This document shows positions 23,580-35,800 of a stretch of DNA of 64,000 bases, piece by piece. Source of the DNA: Diorhabda sublineata (lineage: Eukaryota > Arthropoda > Insecta > Coleoptera > Chrysomelidae). The first letter of the stretch is position 1. The number at the start of each line of letters is the position of its first letter. A program made the position numbers and the translations under genes. The notes beneath the pieces are model-generated. The model made no database searches, had not been told where the DNA came from, and saw only the letters and a program-made list of their open reading frames with translations. Location: positions 4,970,187 through 5,034,186 of the forward strand of contig NC_079474.1 of NCBI RefSeq assembly GCF_026230105.1, in the 5' to 3' direction.

Positions 23580-24200
23580 AGGCTAGGATTTAGTCCTGTG
23601 TTTGCATCAATGGTTGCCTAGCTGCAGCTGGGATGGTGAAGACCAGGTTTCATACCATCTTGTAGGTGGTCGTCCTGGTGGTCGGGATGTATTCGGTTTT
23701 TCTTCCTTTGCAATCTTTACCAACCTGATATTCTGTCCCCGTGGTGTCTCCATTTCCTTCGCCGATTTCTCGCCCATCTCACTACATCCTGGATGTCACG
23801 TATCTCCCTTATACCATCAGCGTTCGCATTTTTGTAGTTCTTAAAAGCCGCTCTGATCTCTATCTGACTTTGCTTCCGGTAGTCATATATTTATTCTGCG
23901 AAACTTTATCTCTGAGATACCCTTATATTAATGACGCCTTTGTTGCTTGAGCATTCACTTCATTCTTTAGATTTCTCTCTTAGATATTTGAATTGAAGCT
24001 TTTACTATTTGTTCAAACCTATACAGTGGTCTTTGTAAGTTATCTTCGTCTTCTGAGATAATCACTGCTTCATCAGCACAACATACTATTTTTATTTCTT
24101 TGTTTCCCATCCGGTATCCTCTTCCGGCTTGCTTTACCTCGATTATAATCTCATCTATTATTATGCTCAATTTTACAACAATAATGGTGGTGGTATTTCA
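23580..24200 (-). pseudogene. RTE-like non-LTR reverse transcriptase tail
   Basis: On the minus strand 24170-23967 is open and reads DEIIIEVKQAGRGYRMGNKE, then IKIVCCADEAVIISEDEDNL, ending QISKREI. The pattern matches the palm of an RTE-type reverse transcriptase (DEIIKEVK.GRGY.MG...I..YADDAV...ED...LQ). The catalytic box is CADE instead of YADD. Downstream pieces in other frames (RSERLLRTTKMRTL near 23840, the ...RKTEYIPTTRTTT block that replaces the RPPGRPPKRW region, and VFTIPAAARQPL) follow the usual order toward the C-terminus at about 23580. Dead copy. The clade is inferred from motifs. Confidence 0.7.
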
Positions 24201-25137
24201 AGTCGATAGGATTAGTATTAACAGACGTACAAAGTTCAGAAGTCAGGATTTATTTTATAACACCCAAGATCCGTTCCAAATAGGTACTACGTCATCAGCG
24301 CAGATTGTGAAGGAGTGCGGCTGGCCTATTTGACAAAATGTTACTGGCTAGAGTATCTTGTCGATATTTTGACGACAAACAAATTATTGGTTGATGAAAA
24401 TGGAGCAGGGGTTTCTTAGTTCCTAAAACTTGCCCCAAATAGATTCGCTTGTAATGGCTAATTATTTTGCTACAAATAACGAATTAAGGACTATTAAAAT
24501 GCGCGGCATGAACCATATGAACAGACCTATCGATATAATGACATATTCATGAGACAAAAATAAGATATTTTGTATACACGGAACCTCTTAATTTCGAGAT
24601 ACCAAGTTTTAAAGTTTATATTAATATATTACGTTTAATTTGGAGCAAATTAGACTTCGAATTTGTTGGAGTTATGATGTTTAAGCAAAAAAGTGTCTGA
24701 TTTTCATACACAAAATATTTAATGTGAGACAGGGAAATAATATTGTTTTCCAAAAAATATAATACCCCTAAATTTTATTAATTCAATTCAGTTTAGGCCC
24801 GATAAAAGTAGCTAAAGGTGTCAACCAACTTACACAAAAAATGTAGTTTTATAAAAGGATTTGTCTGTAGCCCATTTTGAGGATTTCTTCAAGAAAATTT
24901 AATCAATTTTAAACGTGAATTTTGAAAATTATTAGTACTAAAAAACCGCTGGTGCCCGTGTTTTTCTTTAACAATATTCAAATTAAATCCCGTACAGACA
25001 CCTTAAAACTACTACATCATTGTTACAAAAATATGTCAAGCTACCATTTATCTAAGTTTGAAGTTTTGAAAACACTATTCAAAAGATGAAATGACCTACC
25101 CTACCAGAAATGATTTCCACAAGAAAAACCTATTACT
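24201..25137. other. no supported feature
   Basis: AT-rich, short frames only, no motif recognised. Confidence 0.4.
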
Positions 25138-25920
25138 TGTACGAGGATGGTCCCAGAAGTATCTAGCGTAACCTAGAGATGGCGGCAGTCGTAGTAGAAA
25201 GTACACAATCGCGATACATCGCATATTAACTGAAAATTTGGACATGAGAAAGCTGAGTTCAAGATGGGTGCCGCGTTTGCTCATAATGGAACAAAAACAG
25301 CGTAGTGAAGTTGTTTCCATCGAGTGTTTCGCAATGTTTCACTGAAATGAAGCCAAATTTATGCGCCGTTTCATAACAATGGATGAAACGTAGATCTACC
25401 ATTCCACACCCGAAATAAAAGATCAAAATAATGGACTGACAAGGAAGAACCGACTCCAAAAAGGTAAAGACCGTTCTATCTGCAGACAAGGTCATGGCGT
25501 CGGTTTTTTGGGCTGCACGTGGGATAATATTCACTGACTATCTTGAAATAGGTGAAAATATGAACGGCGAGTATTATGCGAACTCATTGCAACGTTTGAG
25601 CGAAGAAATCAAGCAACAGCCACCGCATTTGCCCAAAATGAAAGTGTTGTTTCATCAAGACAAAACAAATCTGTTATTGCCATGGCCAAAATTAATGGAT
25701 TAAAGTTTGAACAACTACCTCATACCCTCTGTTTGCCAGATTTAGCCCCCTCGGATTATTTGCTAATAGACTCGGTGGTCAAAGATTTTCCAGCAATAAA
25801 GAGGTGATATCTGCAGTTAATGCCTATTTTGAAGAGTTGACGATTCTTATCATAAAAAGGTTATCGAATTTATTGGACATCGCTGGAAAAATATATGGAG
25901 CTAAAAGAAGATTATGAAAT
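25138..25920 (+). mobile_element. mariner element relic, plus strand, with 5' terminal repeat
   Basis: Begins TACGAGGATGGTCCCAGAAG, the same terminal repeat as at 5934 and (inverted) 214-244. The transposase catalytic half is readable in pieces. SVSQCFTEMKPNLCAVS precedes the first-Asp position, where MKRRS replaces MDETW. KVKTVLSADKVMASVFWAAR, then GIIFTDYLEIGENMNGEYYA and VLFHQDKTN (second Asp kept) form the open frame 25494-25703. A later frame gives the third-Asp block PPRI/SDYLLI, and ends VIEFIGHRWKNI. The N-terminal DNA-binding domain is deleted between the terminal repeat and 25240. The 3' terminal repeat was not found. Confidence 0.8.
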
Positions 25921-28900
25921 AGTATGCCTTTTACTACCCCTTTTCGTTGCACACCATTTGATCTGTAATTTTTTTTCCTTAAGGATACTTCGACGTCCTG
26001 CAAAAAATACGACACAACACAATAGGATGTTAAAACGATACAACGTGGTGTGGATGCTACTGTAACTTGTCAGACAAAACTCGATCGGCGCTGGTGACGT
26101 AAGCAACCGATTGGCGCGTTGCAAGAAGAAAAGAGGGAGAAATAAAAATATTTCACTTTTGAAAATTTATATCAGCGCTATTATGAGTACAAGAGAAATG
26201 TTATAAATTTTTTTAAATTTTTGTCACGGCGTTTCCAATAATTTAAAAATATTTACCCGACATCGTATTCAGACCCATTGAATGTATGTTTTTTTTGGTA
26301 TTTCATGGTTTGTTAATGGAGTTTTACTTTTTTCTAGTATTGATGAACTTTGCATCTATTTTGAGATATCTGTCTTATGTAGATAGTGCCTCGTCGCAAT
26401 ATATTATATTTTAATAATGTCTAATGTCCTTTTTTACTCCTAATATTATATTCATTGAAATAATTTGTAGGTGATGGGAAAGTTTCTTGTATATATGACG
26501 AGCAATTTTCAATATTCAGTTTGTGTTTTGTTCCTTAATTGTATCTATTTATCCTTTTCTTGACTATGATAATTATCATTGTTCTAGGATAATTATTGTC
26601 TCTAGTAGAAGAAAAAACATACAATTATAATAAAACAGAGTTTTATCTTGATATTCATGTTGTAGGTGATCTATTGACTAATATAATCATGCAAGTTGTC
26701 ATTGTCAAATCATATTTTGATAAAAATCGAGATGCGTTTTTAACATGATGTTTCAAAATCAATTTTCAATCAGAAGACACCTAAAATCAAGATAATTTAC
26801 CAAAATTTCATATCAATTTACTAACATTTATCCATTTATCGTTATCTGGAATCATTACCCTCACTATTGTATGTAAATTACCCTCGTCATCCCCTATTTA
26901 GGAATACTAAGGTACGTAACTTTCAAAAACAATTATAGCAAGTTATCCATGCTAACTCTCTTCAATTCGAAAATATATATTTTCTTATCTTCATTATTAT
27001 ATCAAAGATGACCGGGTGTGATTTGCTGAAATTAGTAAAGATAGATCTAAAATTTAACCATTCTAATCAGCCATAGTATTACCTTCTGAAACAGATTAGG
27101 GATACCAAGCTAATAAACACGTACGTGGATTCAATAAATTGCGGGTTGGTCAAAATATTTGAGGGAAAATGTTCAATTCAACCATTATCAAACCCTTAAA
27201 AATCCAGTAAAGTATTGGTGAGACGCAAAGGAAATAAATAGATGGCATTTCGAATATGTTTGTTATCTTGAGAGAACTTTTAAGTACGATCGGGTTAAAC
27301 CGGTCATGATCTGTAACTAACCCGGATCAAGCTTATTATTGTTCGTAAACTGATAGGGTTAATCGGGTAGTGATCACTTGATAGTACCCTTCCTACCCCA
27401 GTAGACCATTCGATCAGTTTCATTTGTATATGGTTTTTTGAAGATTAAAAATTATTTATTCTCCGTGAATAGCTGTCGACTATCAATTCTCATGAGCAGC
27501 GTTATTGATAGTTTACTGAAGTTTTTCAAATTTTTTGTCATTTCAGCATAAAAATAGCTTAGATTAGAAGATTAGAATTAGAATTAAACATTAGTGCAAA
27601 AGCCGTGTGAGTGGATGAATCGTTGATAATGACAGAATTATGTAAAATATATGATTTAGTCCAGTGAACAAAGGTTTTTATCTCAGACTTCCATCAAGAC
27701 GCATCGATTTGTTTGAAATTTTAACAGTAGATAGTAAATACCTTAGAAAGTCTATCCCATGCCGATATGTCTTTTTACTCTGCGGGTGAATACCACCCCA
27801 ATTAAGAGGTAGTAATTTTTTTTGTTGAAACTAAGAAAAGAAATCGATAGATAGAATTCTATGCACAAATTGTTCTATGGAGATATTTCGAAAAATCAAT
27901 ACTTTTTGACATATTGAAATGATTGAAATTTTGAATCTTTGTTAGGAGTATCTCTGTAATCGATTTTTCACAAATAACTCAAAACAAGATTTTATAGAAA
28001 AAACTGCAAACAGGATAAATTTTGCTTAAAAAAAATGGAAAGAATGTTTTTTTTTGTTATAGACCTAATAGAAACCGAGTTATGTATTATTAAAGGTGGA
28101 ACTTATTTAGTGAACCAAAGATTTTGGAAAATTGAATAAGTGAAAAACGGTCAAATTTATAACCGGTAGCACTGAAAGTGAAACCAAATTTTTTTACTTA
28201 AATAAATACAACATAAGTCTAGGAATAACTTAGGCTCGATATGCGCGGAAACAATGTAAAAAAAATTATTAAAAAATGATAAAATGTTTTACTGTCATCG
28301 TGGGTACTAATTTTCTCAATGTTTTCGACAGTTAATTTTATTGGCATTTATAAAAAAATGACGCAAACCACTTTTTTTGCCGCAAGAATCTGGCATACCT
28401 ATTTGAAATATGTGACGAGGGCTAAAATTTCTCCATGATGCCGGAAACTTTTTTTATTTCATTTATTTTTCTGTAATCTTGAAAAATATTTTGGTATGCG
28501 TGCTCAAAACTCCCGGGAAAATCCCGCATAGCACCTTGAAGTGCATAAACTTTATTAGCATCTACTCCAAAATGTAGGATGTTCAATACATTTATTTTGG
28601 AGTAAATACTTTTTGTCAAATTACCGTTGTTACGTAATTATTATGATCCCGTATATACATCAATAATAATTATATTTCTCGTAAAATTATTCTTGTTGAT
28701 TAATGCTTTTTTACTGACATGATATAGTTTAGTACAGAGTACTGTTTTAGAGGTGAATCGCAAGAGCTGGAATAGTTTCCATCATGGAGAATTGACTATA
28801 TAGTCTTTAGTTAATAGAAAAAAACGTTATTTGTACCCTTGATATTGCCGCCCCAATTATATATAGGTGATAAGATATTAAAAATTCGCAAATCACTTCA

Positions 28901-29324
28901 ATTGAATGCAAATGATAGGATCAAGAAGTTTGAATGATTTAGAGAGCATGATTCTGAAACAAATTATGGTTACAATGGAGAAAGCATTTTTTAATTTTCT
29001 CAAAAAATTGTCTATTATTGAAAATAACTTGAAAAATACGTTGAAACTCCTAAACAACAAGTTTTTTTTAAATTTTCTTTCTCAACTTCAGAATTAACCG
29101 AAATATGACCTTTCAAATTCACAATAGCGTGTGACTGGTACCTTTTTGGAGCCCTTGGAATGTTTCCCTTTTAAACATAAAGATGCTCAAATCATATTTC
29201 TGAGATTTGAAAAAAAAAGCACGAGTTGTACTTCGTTTTTAAAACATTTGATGCTTAATAATTTGATTGATGCAATTACAAATAAATTCTTTAATCGTGT
29301 AAATGTTGGGTTAGTTTTTGAGGG
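25921..29324. other. long AT-rich stretch, nothing supported
   Basis: Over 3 kb of AT-rich sequence with T and A runs. The part 27660-28320 has the look of dispersed non-coding repeat, but no partner copy is present in this window. The minus-strand frame 28422-28619 is unrecognised. Confidence 0.4.
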
Positions 29325-30000
29325 ATGAAACACATTGATTGAGAGTTAAAAACATAAATATTATCCTTAAATATCATGCAATCTTTATTTTAATCCTACA
29401 AATGTTTTTTCAACTTTGTAAATGCTTCAACTTTTATTTTTGATAGAATGTTGACAATAAGTGGTAGTTTTCACCCTTTTTATTTAAAATAATTTGAAGA
29501 TATGAAAGATGTGTGACTGATTAAGCCTTTTTAGCATAATAGATTATGAATTTCTTTACAAAATGGTTTTTTAATCGACTACCTAGCTCAAAAATTAAGA
29601 GAGTTATACCTGAAACGAACACATTTTTTTCAATCAGGAGCAGAAACATTTTGTAGTGTAAATAAGGCTTAAGACTTGTTTATAACTTTTTTGCAATAAA
29701 GGATGATTCTAAGGGTGAAAAATTGGGGATAAAAAACATTTTAAATGAATACAATAAAAAGAACACTTTTAATATAAATTAAGTAAGATACAGTACTATA
29801 ATTGTTTTTTTTTCAATTTTAACATATAACGGGTTGGTTTTTAAGAGCTGGAATACATTGGTCAAGGGTTGAAAAACATAAAAAGGATCTTAAGACATCA
29901 TGCGATTCTTATTTTAATCTTAGAAATGTTTTTTTCGACTTTATAAATGCTCTGAATATATTCTATTCAATTTTAACAATAAAGGGTAGTTTTAACCCCT
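29325..30000. repeat. pair of ~155-bp direct repeats about 523 bp apart
   Basis: 29330-29485 and 29853-30005 align along their length: shared blocks are AAAAACATAAA, a CATCATGC.AT.CTTATTTTAATC block, AGAAATGTTTTTT.AACTT/GACTT, and ACAATAA.GGGTAGTTTTAAC/CACCC. They may be two units of a longer dispersed repeat. No coding content. Confidence 0.6.
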
Positions 30001-30689
30001 TACAATAATTTGCACATATTGAAATATGGTAGAATTTGAAGACTTAATTCCAAAATTTCACGCAAATCCATGTATATTGATAGAATTCCGAATTCACTGG
30101 ACTAATTGTTGAAGAATTCAGACTCTACGGTTTATTTTTGTAGTGGCTGTCTGCGAAAACGTCGGTTTTTCGTTCTGAGTGGCTGGCGGCCCTGCTTGTG
30201 ACATTCAGTGCTGTCATCTTGATTTAACGTTTCTCACTTCATGGGTTCCAATTCGCTTGTATTCCAAATTTATTTTCTCAATTAATTGAATAATTAGAAT
30301 TCTGTAACACCATAAATCGTATCGGTTTGAAACTGTTTAGATTAGAACATGGAAATGTTATATGACTAAACAAATATCATGGAAGAATCAACGGACAAAA
30401 AAATCAAATTTTCTCGTAGATCATGACCACGTTGTTCGGAAACTGTGATCTAAATCGTTTTGGGTTATGGTCAACAATCAGTTGATGTGGCTTACCTGAA
30501 TGCGGGATTCCTAGAAACTCTGCAAAATATTTTTTAATTTATTAAAACAACTCAAAGTATTTTGAGTTATTGCGACAAAAAATGGGAAATATAACTATTA
30601 TCAGAATTGTTATTATGAACCTCATATATTATTATAAATAAGAAAGTAATGAACAAATTTCAGAAAACTTTAATTTTATTATTATCGTA
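30001..30689. other. no supported feature
   Basis: AT-rich with a slightly GC-richer patch at 30130-30240. Nothing recognised. Confidence 0.4.
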
Positions 30690-31110
30690 AAAAAGTTCAC
30701 GGTGATAGATTTCAAAATTATGTTCTTTATTGAACGAAATAGATTTTAAATTTACTAGAAGCTTGGTAAGCAAAATTGAAGCAAAATTTGATAAAAAAGA
30801 AAGTAAGAAAGATGCTAAGAAACCTGGAAGACCAGGAATAAGCAACGATGCAAAGTTAGTTATTTTGCAATGATTGGATGGCAACCCTCACTCAACTAAT
30901 ATAGAAATTGTTGCACAACAAAGTACTAGTCAATCGTTCTAGTGAAGTGTTCAAAGAAAAACTGCACCCAAAGAAAGTTCAACTAGTTCACTCACGAACT
31001 CTCAGGAGATGATCCAGTCAGACGTTTAGAATTTTGTGAAAGCTTTATGAGGCATTGTGAATATCATCCAAATTTTCAGACGTTTTGTACAAGTGTTATT
31101 GTGAACCGAT
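30690..31110 (+). pseudogene. IS630/Tc1-mariner-superfamily transposase relic
   Basis: Plus-strand frames give KKPGRPGISNDAKLVILQ, then DGNPHSTNIEIVAQQ (the family's linker between two helix-turn-helix domains: GRP.ISED....L..V..NPHTSTR.LA). After frame changes come KLHPKKVQLV-like (KTAPKESSTSS in one frame), then LTNSQEMIQSD/GDDPVRRLEFCESF and a stretch aligned with the family's HPY....ELS.DD..RRLEFC. The catalytic DDE core beyond this is not readable. The minus-strand frame at 30660-30884 is its shadow. Confidence 0.55.
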
Positions 31111-32899
31111 ATAATTGATCATACTTCCAGCGCCTCTAAAAAATTAAAGTTTGGTTAGGTTGTAGAGAATTTCTCGTGGTACTCCCGCTTTCATCCATTA
31201 GAGTTCCTATTGAGGCTGATTCTTTTCTTAAAGTAGTTGAGAAGTAGCTTTAGCAATATCATTGTTACATTCACCGAAAAAAAAAAACTTTCTGATAGAA
31301 AAATGATAACCGACTGGTTCTGAAAGGAAGCGGAATAACTGCACGCGATTGACGGAGGATATGAAAAAGCCTGAGACCGAGCAAAATGGTTTAGTTTGAG
31401 GGAGGCTCATGTCCAGCAGTGGACGAAACAAGTTGCTAAATAATGATAAAGGACAACTAATTTCTACCAAGAGCAATTTGTCACTATAGTTTTCTACCTT
31501 ACTCGAATAAACCCACCCCCATTGAACATAGTTCACTGCATGCGTTCTAATTTTTAAACTATAAGGATTGTAATCCTATCTCTATAACATTTATGAAAAT
31601 GATGATAAATAAACAAAAATTGGAACGTTTTGTTCGGTGTAGAATCCATTATCCAGTTCATCCAAATACATTTTCAGTTTCAACTTTCCCCAGGGCAATT
31701 GGAGTAGTAATTACCGATTTTCAAACCTCCCCACTTCAGTATTTTGATAAAGTAGGGCAACACAGAAACATATCTGGTTATACCACATCCCTGCTCTACA
31801 AATTTCCCCGATTATACACGCAATCACGCACTTATAGAATGGGGATATTTCCAGTTATTATATAGGAGCTTGAAACAGGGTTGTATCACTATCTCCAATA
31901 TTTTAAACATTCTTATCTACTTCTATTAATTTATACATTGATTATCCAACATATACTTTGCTCCTGATAAGGAATATCAGGAGACAAAGATACTATATCT
32001 ATTTTATCATGAAGTCAATTATATATGAGGAATTAGATAAAACATAGCATTCAACTGTGTGAGTTATTACCTACAATAACTCTCGTTCCACTCTCAGATC
32101 ATGAGTTAAGATTGCATAGGAGGAAGATCATTATTCTATGATAAACTTATTCAAAAGAAGGATAAACAATCATCATTCGGATGTTTCATGAATAATATCC
32201 GTTTCCAATGTTAATTTTTTCCCGCGGCTTTTTTCGATAATTTTGCCGAATTCACAATTGTGTTTGTTTCGTTAAAGTCAATCAAAAAACAACCGGCGCA
32301 GTTTCAAAATGTAGTAGTCACTACTATTTGGTGCTTCTCGTGGTTGCCACTCAATGAAATCTCTTTTGGATCACTTTCTTGATCCAGGTGGCAGAGCTCT
32401 AAAAATCACTCACAACATTCTACTCCAAATTGCTTTTGCACGCGCTGAAAATTCGAGGCACCTACCTGGTAATAGTTTTTGTCATATTCAGATACTCATG
32501 TAAAATCCTTAAAACACTTGTTTTGGAAAAACAGGTTTGTGTTCATTAATTCATAATATTAAGTCAAATATGAAATTCTTTGTAATGATTTTGATACCGT
32601 TTACATAGGTCAGACATCCCAATATTTTAAAAGTAGTAGTAGTCATGACGATGCTCAAAATAATACTGCATTAACAAACTATGGAATAGCAAATAAATTA
32701 TATAACAAAAATTTTGAGATACTTGGAATACAGGTGAAAAGAAGACAAAGAAAATTTTTGAAATTGTTCATAAATACAAAACTCAAGAATTCGTCAACAA
32801 TAAGCAAATTCAGCGGAATAATTATTGGGAATTTTGACAGAGACGAATAAAAACAAATATTTATATTTGGATATGGCTTTATTGTTTTCCAAAATATTC
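31111..32899. other. no supported feature
   Basis: AT-rich. The plus-strand frame 31593-31865 (90 codons) and the minus-strand frame 31228-31536 (102 codons) have no recognised motif and no splice context I can defend. Confidence 0.4.
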
Positions 32900-33576
32900 T
32901 CAATTGAGATCAATACATTACGTTTGAAGCAATTGTCGAAACGTTTATTCCATTCCGCTTCTTCAGGTGCAGAAAAACGTTGACCTCGCTATATGTTTTT
33001 TATCTGTGGAAATAAAAAGAAATCATCAAGTGCCAAACATGGACTGTTCGCCTGATGTTTTGACAAAAACGTTTTTGTTTGAACGTATGCGTCAGATCTC
33101 CCAGAAGCACCTCGATTGAATTACTTCAGCATTTCTTTGCATCAATCGACACAAGCTTCTTTTAAGCGGTATCCAACGTGATCACGTCTTTGTGACAACC
33201 AAATGGTCATGTAATATCGAATGTATGCGAGTGTAACTAGTGCCCAAAGGGCCTCAACCTCACGGTATATCATCGGAAAACCAGCGAAAAACGGTGGCTC
33301 GAGAAGGTCCTCCATCACCAAAAGTCGAAACGAGTTGATAAGCACTGTCGTTGGTTTAATCCACGTCGAAATTAATGGAAAAGCATCGCGTGAAAATGTT
33401 CGCGATTTGATTCCATTTTTAGACCAAGATAAACGTTTCAAGTATCTGTAAACAAATCGAATATCACTCCTATGACAATACGTTCCGGGTACGTTCACCA
33501 TTAAAAATGCCAGATATCAGATTTGACAGATTCACATAAGTATTGCCATATATCAAAACGTAACCCGCAGCCCTCG
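32900..33576 (-). mobile_element. mariner element (SETMAR-type transposase lineage), truncated
   Basis: On the minus strand the element begins with the terminal repeat complementary to CCCTCG at 33571-33576 (TA follows), the same end as the copy at 52178. The transposase then starts MVNVPGTYCHRSDIRFVYRY and continues KNGIKSR, typical of the SETMAR-like mariner family abundant in insects. A frame with IYREVEAL, then IRYYMTIWLSQRRDHVGY follows (family: TYREIEASL, HLAVKKICSRW). Near 33000 comes ALDDFFLFPQIKN, the third-Asp block, with RGQRFSAPEEAEWNKRFDN at the end. The middle catalytic part and the 5' non-coding end are deleted. Confidence 0.75.
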
Positions 33577-33779
33577 TAATTCCAAATAGTAGACAGATTG
33601 AGGTCTTAAAATCCATCAAGAGAGGTGATTTGTTACGTGAAGTGGGCGGAATGAGATTATTTCCTAGATTAACTGAGGAAATGTCACCCCTACACTCCTT
33701 TTCTTGGTGATGGTCTCAAAGTAGAAACAGATACGTACTCTACCCCCTTCTCTTGATTATGGCTGCAGTGGAAGCAGAA

Positions 33780-33965
33780 ATTCCAAATTTTCCAGCTCTT
33801 CATTTCATTTTTGGAAATAAAATTCAAAAAACAATTAATAATAAACGTTCACATAAAAAAGAATACGAGAAATATTAAATAATTATTTCGTATAAATAAT
33901 TTCCATAATATTTACGGCACTTTTTATGAAAAATTGAAATTTATGTTTTTGTGAGAAATTTAATA
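33780..33965. repeat. direct repeat, left copy, flanking the LTR
   Basis: Matches 34735-34920 along its length (shared: GGAAATAA.ATTCA, the AATTATT..TATA block, and GAAATTTATGTTTTTGT near the end). The LTR at 34033-34515 lies between the two copies. Confidence 0.65.
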
Positions 33966-34032
33966 TAGTAATAAGTGCTTAGTGTATGGTTAGTGAATAG
34001 TGAATAGTTTACTGTACTTTCTGTAAACGTAT

Positions 34033-34515
34033 TGTTACGAACAAATTAGCAAAATGGATTCCTAGGTCGATCCTGTTCAGTTACTATGAAATTTTAAGAA
34101 ATCGGCGAATTCGCGCGGCGCCTTTCTCGGGCGTCGTTCACAATGATGGAATTCGTTTGATGTTTATTTGTATATAATTGTTTTAGTAGCAGGCGGTTTA
34201 TGTACATTATTTCTTCTAAATAATTTTTAGGAAAGTCTATTTATCTCTTTCTTTTTTTCTTTTTATTCTAAAACTTTGTAGACTTTTATTTAGGTATATA
34301 AATGATTTGTGTAATCGCAGTTAGTTTAGTTTTAAATAAATAGTCGTCGTAAATAGAATGAATTAGTAAAAGTAATCACAGAATTTATTTTATTGATAAG
34401 TAAATTGTTGTTAGTGTATTGTATAGTGTTTAAATAAATTAAGAACGTAAGAAAAAGTATCTATTAATTAACCCCACGAATAGAAAGATTATAAATGAAT
34501 ATGAAAAACGTTACA
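34033..34515 (+). repeat. LTR of the same Ty3/Gypsy-type family, plus orientation
   Basis: Starts TGTTACGAAC and ends ACGTTACA, giving seven-base inverted ends TGTTACG/CGTTACA, and is 483 bp long. It shares with the reverse-oriented copy at 2043-2528 the GC-rich GCGCGGCGCC region, a block with GGCGGTTTAT and ACCCCACGAATAGAAA near the end. No tRNA-type primer site follows it directly and no target-site duplication is clear. Confidence 0.7.
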
Positions 34516-34734
34516 GAATGAATAAATTAATTAAGTAAACAAGAAACACGTGTGTATAAATCTACCCCAGCGTTGAAAATAGGTTTCAATGAATTAGAAG
34601 AGAAACATTCCAAAATTTACTATAATTTTGAAGAGTCCGTACTAGAAATCGATAGAAATCAAAAAGCTGATGATATATAAGATAAAGAAAGAGGATTGGA
34701 GACTTTAAATGAAAAGGGGGGGAGAAGAATCGCT

Positions 34735-34920
34735 TAGAAATTCTAAATTTTTCATCCCTCTATTTCATTATAAGGAAATAATATTCATAAAACGATTAAA
34801 AATAAGAAAACGATTAAAAGAGAGATATCTAATCATTATTTTATACGGAGCATTTTCATCATATTTATAGCATTTTTTATCAAAGATTGAAATTTATGTT
34901 TTTGTCAGAAATTTTAATTT
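34735..34920. repeat. direct repeat, right copy
   Basis: Partner of 33780-33965, offset about 956 bp. It follows a purine tract (AAAAGGGGGGGAGAAGAA, about 34711-34729), as the start of a 3' LTR would. Whether these copies are LTR pieces of a second element is not settled. Confidence 0.5.
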
Positions 34921-35206
34921 GGAAAGCAGCAGAAGATTAATTTGTTATCTTGTTTATTCCAACAAAAAAACCTGATATTGAAAATTATGAATTCAGAATT
35001 TTTAATCTCATCGAAATGACTTTCTACACTAACGATGCTGCAAGAGTCGTAGCTTGGGTACAAGATATTCGTTGTAATTGTGATGCATTTGAGTCATTTA
35101 TCGGTTGAGTCAAATCGACAACTACACTAGAAGACTAAAATTAGGCCGTAAAAAAACAACATATATAGACGATGATCGATTTTTGTTTTAAGAACTTCAT
35201 CAGTTG

Positions 35207-35800
35207 AGCTAACCATTATACTAGGATGCTAGCATCTGGGAGGTTAGCGGGGCATTAAATCAAATGGGAGCGGTTAGATTAGGGATGCCAGCATCGGAGG
35301 CTAAAACAGCCACCTGGAGGCTCGATTTTATGCATCCCTGCTGGAATAATGAAATGCGAGCAGCCGGTCGTTTTTTGCATCCCGAGATGCACAAAATCGA
35401 TTGTGGGGCATTGGTTCAAATGCGGCGCATAATACTAGGTTGCTAGCATCCGAGCAGGCGCTCTATTTGACATATGCGCGCGAACGCAGTTTGATCAGAG
35501 TTATGACTAGTTTCTCTTCGGGTGAAATTGGTCTGAGGAATCTTGTATCTTGTATCTTTGGATGTAGCCTAGAAGCTCTTTGAAAGAAGGAAGTGACATT
35601 CTTAAATAATTATTTAATTAACACGACGGACAGCTAAAAAGGAGTCCACACTAAACTTCCTTTTTGCACGACGCCTTCTTTTCTTAATTAGTAACATCAG
35701 CAACAACATCTCTTCATTCGTTAGGGCCATATAGACAACTGGCAAAAAATTGAAATAAAATAGCAGTCCAGGATGCTAGCATCCTAGTATAATGATAGCT
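35207..35800. mobile_element. GC-richer terminal-inverted-repeat element with tRNA A-box-like ends
   Basis: 35207-35240 (core CATTATACTAGGATGCTAGC) matches the complement of 35763-35800 (CATCCTAGTATAATGATAGC), so the element has ~30-bp inverted ends. A third, degenerate copy lies inside at 35430-35452. Read outward the ends resemble a tRNA A box region (TAGTATAATGGTTAGC). A B-box-like GGTTCAAATGC lies at 35413. The interior repeats GGGGCATT.A.TCAAATG and GGGATGC / GCATCCC words and is clearly richer in G and C than the flanks. I do not recognise a family. The frames 35264-35446 and 35401-35583 are not taken as genes. Confidence 0.55.

Noticed and set aside
25259..25534. 91-codon minus-strand frame
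   Set aside because: Antisense shadow of the mariner relic at 25138-25920.
31228..31536. 102-codon minus-strand frame
   Set aside because: No recognisable domain and no support from neighbouring frames.
31593..31865. 90-codon plus-strand frame
   Set aside because: No motif, no splice context, composition like its flanks; such lengths arise by chance in long windows.
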